NCBI GenBank assembly: GCA_003645735.1
Contig: QNBQ01000040.1
Span: forward strand, 1-9,336
Direction: 5' to 3'
DNA from: Candidatus Poribacteria bacterium
GTDB lineage: Bacteria; Poribacteria; WGA-4E; B28-G17
Length of the DNA: 9,336 bases
Under the pieces are notes generated by a model. That model searched no databases. It saw only the letters and a program-made list of their open reading frames with translations, and was not told where the DNA came from. The translations under genes and the position numbers were made by a program. Below, one piece after another: positions 8,901 through 9,336 of the stretch (position 1 is its first letter; each line of letters opens with the position of its first letter).

Positions 8901-9336
8901 CGTCGTGATGAACCAGGGAGGGACGCTCCAGTCGATCGCCGTGAGGGTCGGCGGGGTGGAAGGAGATCCGCCCGATCTCGATCCGATAGAGAAGCTGGAC
9001 GCCATAATGGGGCCGCTGCTCAACAGGCTGGCGCTGGACTTCTTCGTCGGAAGGGGTAGGGAGACGTATCTCTACAGCTCCATCGGCATGACCTCGTTCT
9101 CCGGGTTGAGCAACCTGTTCGTGCCGATCTTGATAGCCGCACTGATCGTCCTCAACACGATGCTGGGCGCCGTTTACGAGAGGGTGAGGGAGATAGGGAT
9201 CTACAGCGCCGTTGGCCTGGCGCCCACCCACATAGCCTTCCTCTTCATGGCCGAGTCGGTGGTTTACGCGATAATCGGCGCGGTGGTCGGGTATCTGTTG
9301 GGCCAGAGCGTGGCGTGGGCGCTGGTGAAATGGAAC
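2977..9336 (+). CDS. Giant LysM / PA / M28-pseudopeptidase / helical-stalk / FtsX-type permease fusion (3' end outside window)
   Basis: 2120 codons without a stop, still open at the last base; read by direct translation. Order: signal peptide 1-25 (MARIKGLWIVLLAAALLSSP, then ALVRA); an M28-associated N-terminal region 27-135 (RVTGYDTAESASKYVFDRFL, WPN at 121-123); a PA domain interrupted by two LysM-like modules, ending about 408; an M28-like core starting at 447 (VVISAYYDS, GADTTSG, FLATDAHFQG); a charged helical insertion about 517-995; M28 continuation (FISLDLS, D1012); a second insertion about 1049-1207; M28 end (TDTPLDTIERV, 1256-1266); a beta-rich part 1290-1590; TM helices about 1611-1626, 1641-1657 and 1664-1688; and an FtsX/MacB-type permease from about 1725. 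Most M28 metal-site residues are replaced, so peptidase activity is doubtful. Alternating TM topology puts the N-terminal 1600 residues outside and the coupling segment YERVREIGIYSAVG inside, as expected for FtsX. No ABC ATPase is in view. Exact role unknown; an envelope or wall-linked ABC machine is my inference. Confidence 0.93.
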   Translation, partial: MARIKGLWIVLLAAALLSSPALVRAAKVDLSEKAAKITEEINIDNMKRDIARLSALRTRVTGYDTAESASKYVFDRFLELGLKDVSSRDFTVTVPIDHGDGTLEVYENGKLLRKIRVYAIWPNLVRLSFVPDGLKYTVQQGETLEQLAEEFGVPLEKIVNDPRNAFLAMQAHDGRDNDSDGQVDEPGEVAVVPGDKIFIPTGGLEGRIFYCGKADLKDFNGKDVGGFWYEVQPGDTIAKVAHKFRVSISSIVDDILNTHLQRSDDGIDNDRDGVIDEEDEMVLLSEVATWKNDGADNDGDGIVDEIPGDDKDGIDNDRDGTVDEPGEFVEASESSIFIPKGGIVLLDFNCSTRWINAAMIGASAVIFIEPDETIRGEAETKFLTVPAAIPRFWISKEDAKWLLDLLGPDGGATRRIDGKLTCTVTWENRTGRNIRGILEGSDPELKDELVVISAYYDSMSVVPYLAPGADTTSGIAALFELIRVLSKPEYRPGRSVMFLATDAHFQGLAGMRAFMEGISRDIAGDMRQLRRDIYEDLREFQELGRKIALSLDRRLLIDLPPSFFKRVNELTDDMAYLSSALDDIAAVQNEINSLVNAKRNEIERRKEKRETMGKREKQEFTPEDQARLEAALAKFRKDGLQTIHFFKDVVDKLDQLRQQALKEARRTQRELLRDVALPIAELDVKALGKLVQDVKSGRIKRYTRYQYLFTEEELRSMPQFKILEDWEYEKLKRMYSYEKLLDRHLTSSELTRILKARNTLASAEKGRDYAAEERELLRKAYETAKRSNVSRFIERVRRIASLPPKAKISKDDLEFLKNYLGDEELSLVIATKRDLVKGEGNTERLLAEYARLMRIAERNAELELPRLKLLAENANRIEREFSDEEKRALKHFLSEEEYSKVLEAHAQLFSAYEEDRLLKLALTRAKNDIIELQNLYNQIDSIVFLTDEQKQLLRDNLLTLRNSRYRNIQKKVEIFSRMNKEEYERRIKAIAQAIELQYTMNRYYTSLFISLDLSTQNNQVGVFCKGWFYDQQPEFVLRREFASIGNKLADYANDADFAIRVQKLWKFTDDEIRQAVLSSQWGLASSYVAKRAIQGKTLETLVEDYYDTLISLSGISRLMKLEFENMKQRGEPSESMQKDMEYIRKEVDRFIRNDIRAARRSHKRQMRLFARLDQMLALRGMNLKDMTEDEIADIETLLNIVGLGGSSNFVNAISASGGKIWRTYIPGKIAFDSEVATLAGKTGIALATIDDARVLTDTPLDTIERVNFDNLEEQVKTIAAVLVQALSDPEMPTAARTGNYYCVLFGDVVEFDAKESSIPEKPVPHAIVAIRRRHKTMMGVRGDLYTTGDIKGNFEVSGLAMEWRATYRPGGVQEVEAYKLDPDSGDIVYAPDLGTYGAKIFSNKIPINTRRRGCRIVVFPCVSVTIYDLVDPRYLRTLREMQVYDAKTDSEPRRYGMSKPWFQQGISAVEPIALVYAEPGQKIKVGMSYGVIGKRLVLIKATKLGVKNPTLYTGEGFIVRENGSVRLTPYVVVRDMWVLDENRNELFKKYGISSNRLDALHRMAWECLKAADERLRRKNYDQAFKLVHAAWGYESRAYPDVKNTGNDVVKGVMFYLALLLPFAYFLERLLFAFPDVHKQVATAFGIFILVFFLLAQVHPAFRITITPLIILLAFVVLALSILVIMIIVRKFEEQVELMRREASKVYKADVGRLSASAAAFSLGVSNMRKRKGRTILTCATLVILTFTVISFTSVRTFIRPNKTHLPSLTPPYTGILIRDQYWRALEEPVLTNIMNDLREMDITTRDGRKYHVRNYVAPRAWYRSAGLGNQSFIQLTRVDTDEPKTYTANMLVGMSAEEPKVTRIDRYLRYGRWFKPGETYVCILPSGIASYLGIGADDVGKAKVRIYGADFTVVGVLGLGFKDLKDLDGEELTPVDYQIMEQQRARGLQEQQATEGELQKYIHLPPDSVAILPFHVVMNQGGTLQSIAVRVGGVEGDPPDLDPIEKLDAIMGPLLNRLALDFFVGRGRETYLYSSIGMTSFSGLSNLFVPILIAALIVLNTMLGAVYERVREIGIYSAVGLAPTHIAFLFMAESVVYAIIGAVVGYLLGQSVAWALVKWN
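3382..3579 (+). repeat. LysM-like module 1, inserted in the PA domain and carrying a DxDxDG loop
   Basis: Residues 136-201 of the giant protein. YTVQQGETLEQLAEEFGV followed by PLEKIVND is the first strand and helices of a LysM domain, and PGDKIFIPT (193-201) is its last strand. Between them sits HDGRDNDSDGQVDEPGE (172-188), an acidic loop not part of LysM. LysM domains bind N-acetylglucosamine-containing glycans such as peptidoglycan. The module sits between FVPDGL and GRIFYCGKADL, pieces that read as continuous PA-domain sequence once it is removed. It is paired with module 2. Confidence 0.72.
3493..3957 (+). repeat. Four DGxDNDxDGxxDE acidic repeats, probably calcium-binding
   Basis: Four copies at residues 173-188, 264-280, 292-305 and 309-327 (bases 3493-3540, 3766-3816, 3850-3891 and 3901-3957). 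Each follows DG-x-DND-x-DG-xx-DE, the alternating Asp pattern of DxDxDG calcium loops (thrombospondin type 3, dockerin and EF-hand-like). At DNA level, bases 3769-3794 and 3910-3935 differ at one of 26 positions, which suggests a fairly recent duplication or strong codon constraint. Calcium binding is inferred from the pattern only. Confidence 0.75.
3658..3996 (+). repeat. LysM-like module 2, inserted in the PA domain and carrying three DxDxDG loops
   Basis: Residues 228-340. WYEVQPGDTIAKVAHKFRV followed by SISSIVDD is LysM-like, and the closing strand SSIFIPKGG comes about 80 residues later, after three acidic repeats. It lies between KDVGG and GGIVLLDFNCS, the flanks of a PA domain, with GG present on both sides of the insertion. 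The layout is the same as module 1 (YxVQxG[ED]T...acidic repeat...IFIPxGG), so the two are probably a diverged duplication. Confidence 0.7.
4315..6846 (+). other. Split M28-peptidase-like domain with degenerate active site and two large insertions
   Basis: Residues about 447-1290. M28 landmarks appear in order. AYYDS (454-458) stands where AHxDS is usual, so the metal His is Y455. GADTTSG (468-474) keeps the bridging Asp as D470. DAHFQG (502-507) stands where DAEEQG is usual, so the catalytic Glu and next metal Glu are H504 and F505. LDLS keeps an Asp as D1012. TDTPLDT (1256-1262) stands where HTPLDT is usual, so the final His is D1257. Insertion 1 (about 517-995, bases 4525-5961) is highly charged and helical-looking (Glu/Lys/Arg/Leu-rich, few Gly or Pro). 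Insertion 2 (about 1049-1207, bases 6121-6597) is also helical. The flanking fold pieces read as continuous M28 when both are removed. Confidence 0.75.
7801..9336 (+). other. Membrane part: three TM helices, then FtsX/MacB-type ABC permease (incomplete)
   Basis: Residues 1609-2120. Three hydrophobic helices (about 1611-1626, 1641-1657 and 1664-1688) are followed by a basic loop with LGVSNMRKRKGRTILT, typical of the start of an FtsX-type permease. TM4 is about 1734-1753, then comes an ectodomain of about 290 residues in the place of the MacB periplasmic core domain. TM5 is about 2047-2063, then NTMLGAVYERVREIGIYSAV, the conserved coupling segment that contacts the ABC ATPase, and TM6 is about 2085-2108. 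The final TM helix and C-terminus are outside the window. The LLPFAYFLERLLF stretch joins the ectodomain to the membrane. Confidence 0.85.

Noticed and set aside
8182..9231. 349-codon open frame on the - strand
   Set aside because: It is antisense to the permease region, where the + strand encodes clear FtsX motifs and TM helices.

Overview
The window is almost entirely coding. All genes are on the + strand, with gaps of only 15 and 60 bases, and no RNA gene, mobile element or CRISPR array was seen. Bacterial-type GltX and PlsY show a bacterium. Arginine is written mostly AGG and isoleucine often ATA in a moderately GC-rich background, a bias often seen in thermophiles. Very large peptidase/permease fusions and DGxDNDxDGxxDE repeats make me think of little-cultured phyla such as Poribacteria, but that placement is a guess.

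Layout: 1-173 is the C-terminal end of a dCTP deaminase (dcd). Its stop overlaps the start of gltX (166-1683, glutamyl-tRNA synthetase). After 15 bases comes a TTG-started membrane protein (1699-2916): an N-terminal PlsY glycerol-3-phosphate acyltransferase fused to a C-terminal dolichol-kinase/CTP-dependent lipid-kinase-like domain. After a 60-base gap with a strong Shine-Dalgarno, a giant ORF opens at 2977 and runs without a stop to the last base (2120 codons, incomplete at the C-terminus).

The giant protein is the centre of interest. It has a signal peptide, then a PA domain whose loops carry two LysM-like modules. Each LysM-like module is itself interrupted by acidic DxDxDG repeats that look calcium-binding. 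Next comes an M28-peptidase-like fold in which most metal and catalytic residues are replaced, and which is split by a roughly 480-residue charged helical insertion and a second insertion of about 160 residues. A beta-rich region, three transmembrane helices and an FtsX/MacB-type ABC permease follow, with the permease running off the window. Predicted topology is self-consistent: the ectodomains lie outside and the permease coupling helix lies inside.

The first three genes are housekeeping (nucleotides, tRNA charging, phospholipid synthesis). The fourth looks like an envelope machine. My inference is a pseudo-peptidase and helical stalk, possibly wall-bound, covalently joined to an ABC permease. 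This would be analogous to, but not homologous with, the FtsX-EnvC pair. Its ATPase partner is not in the window.
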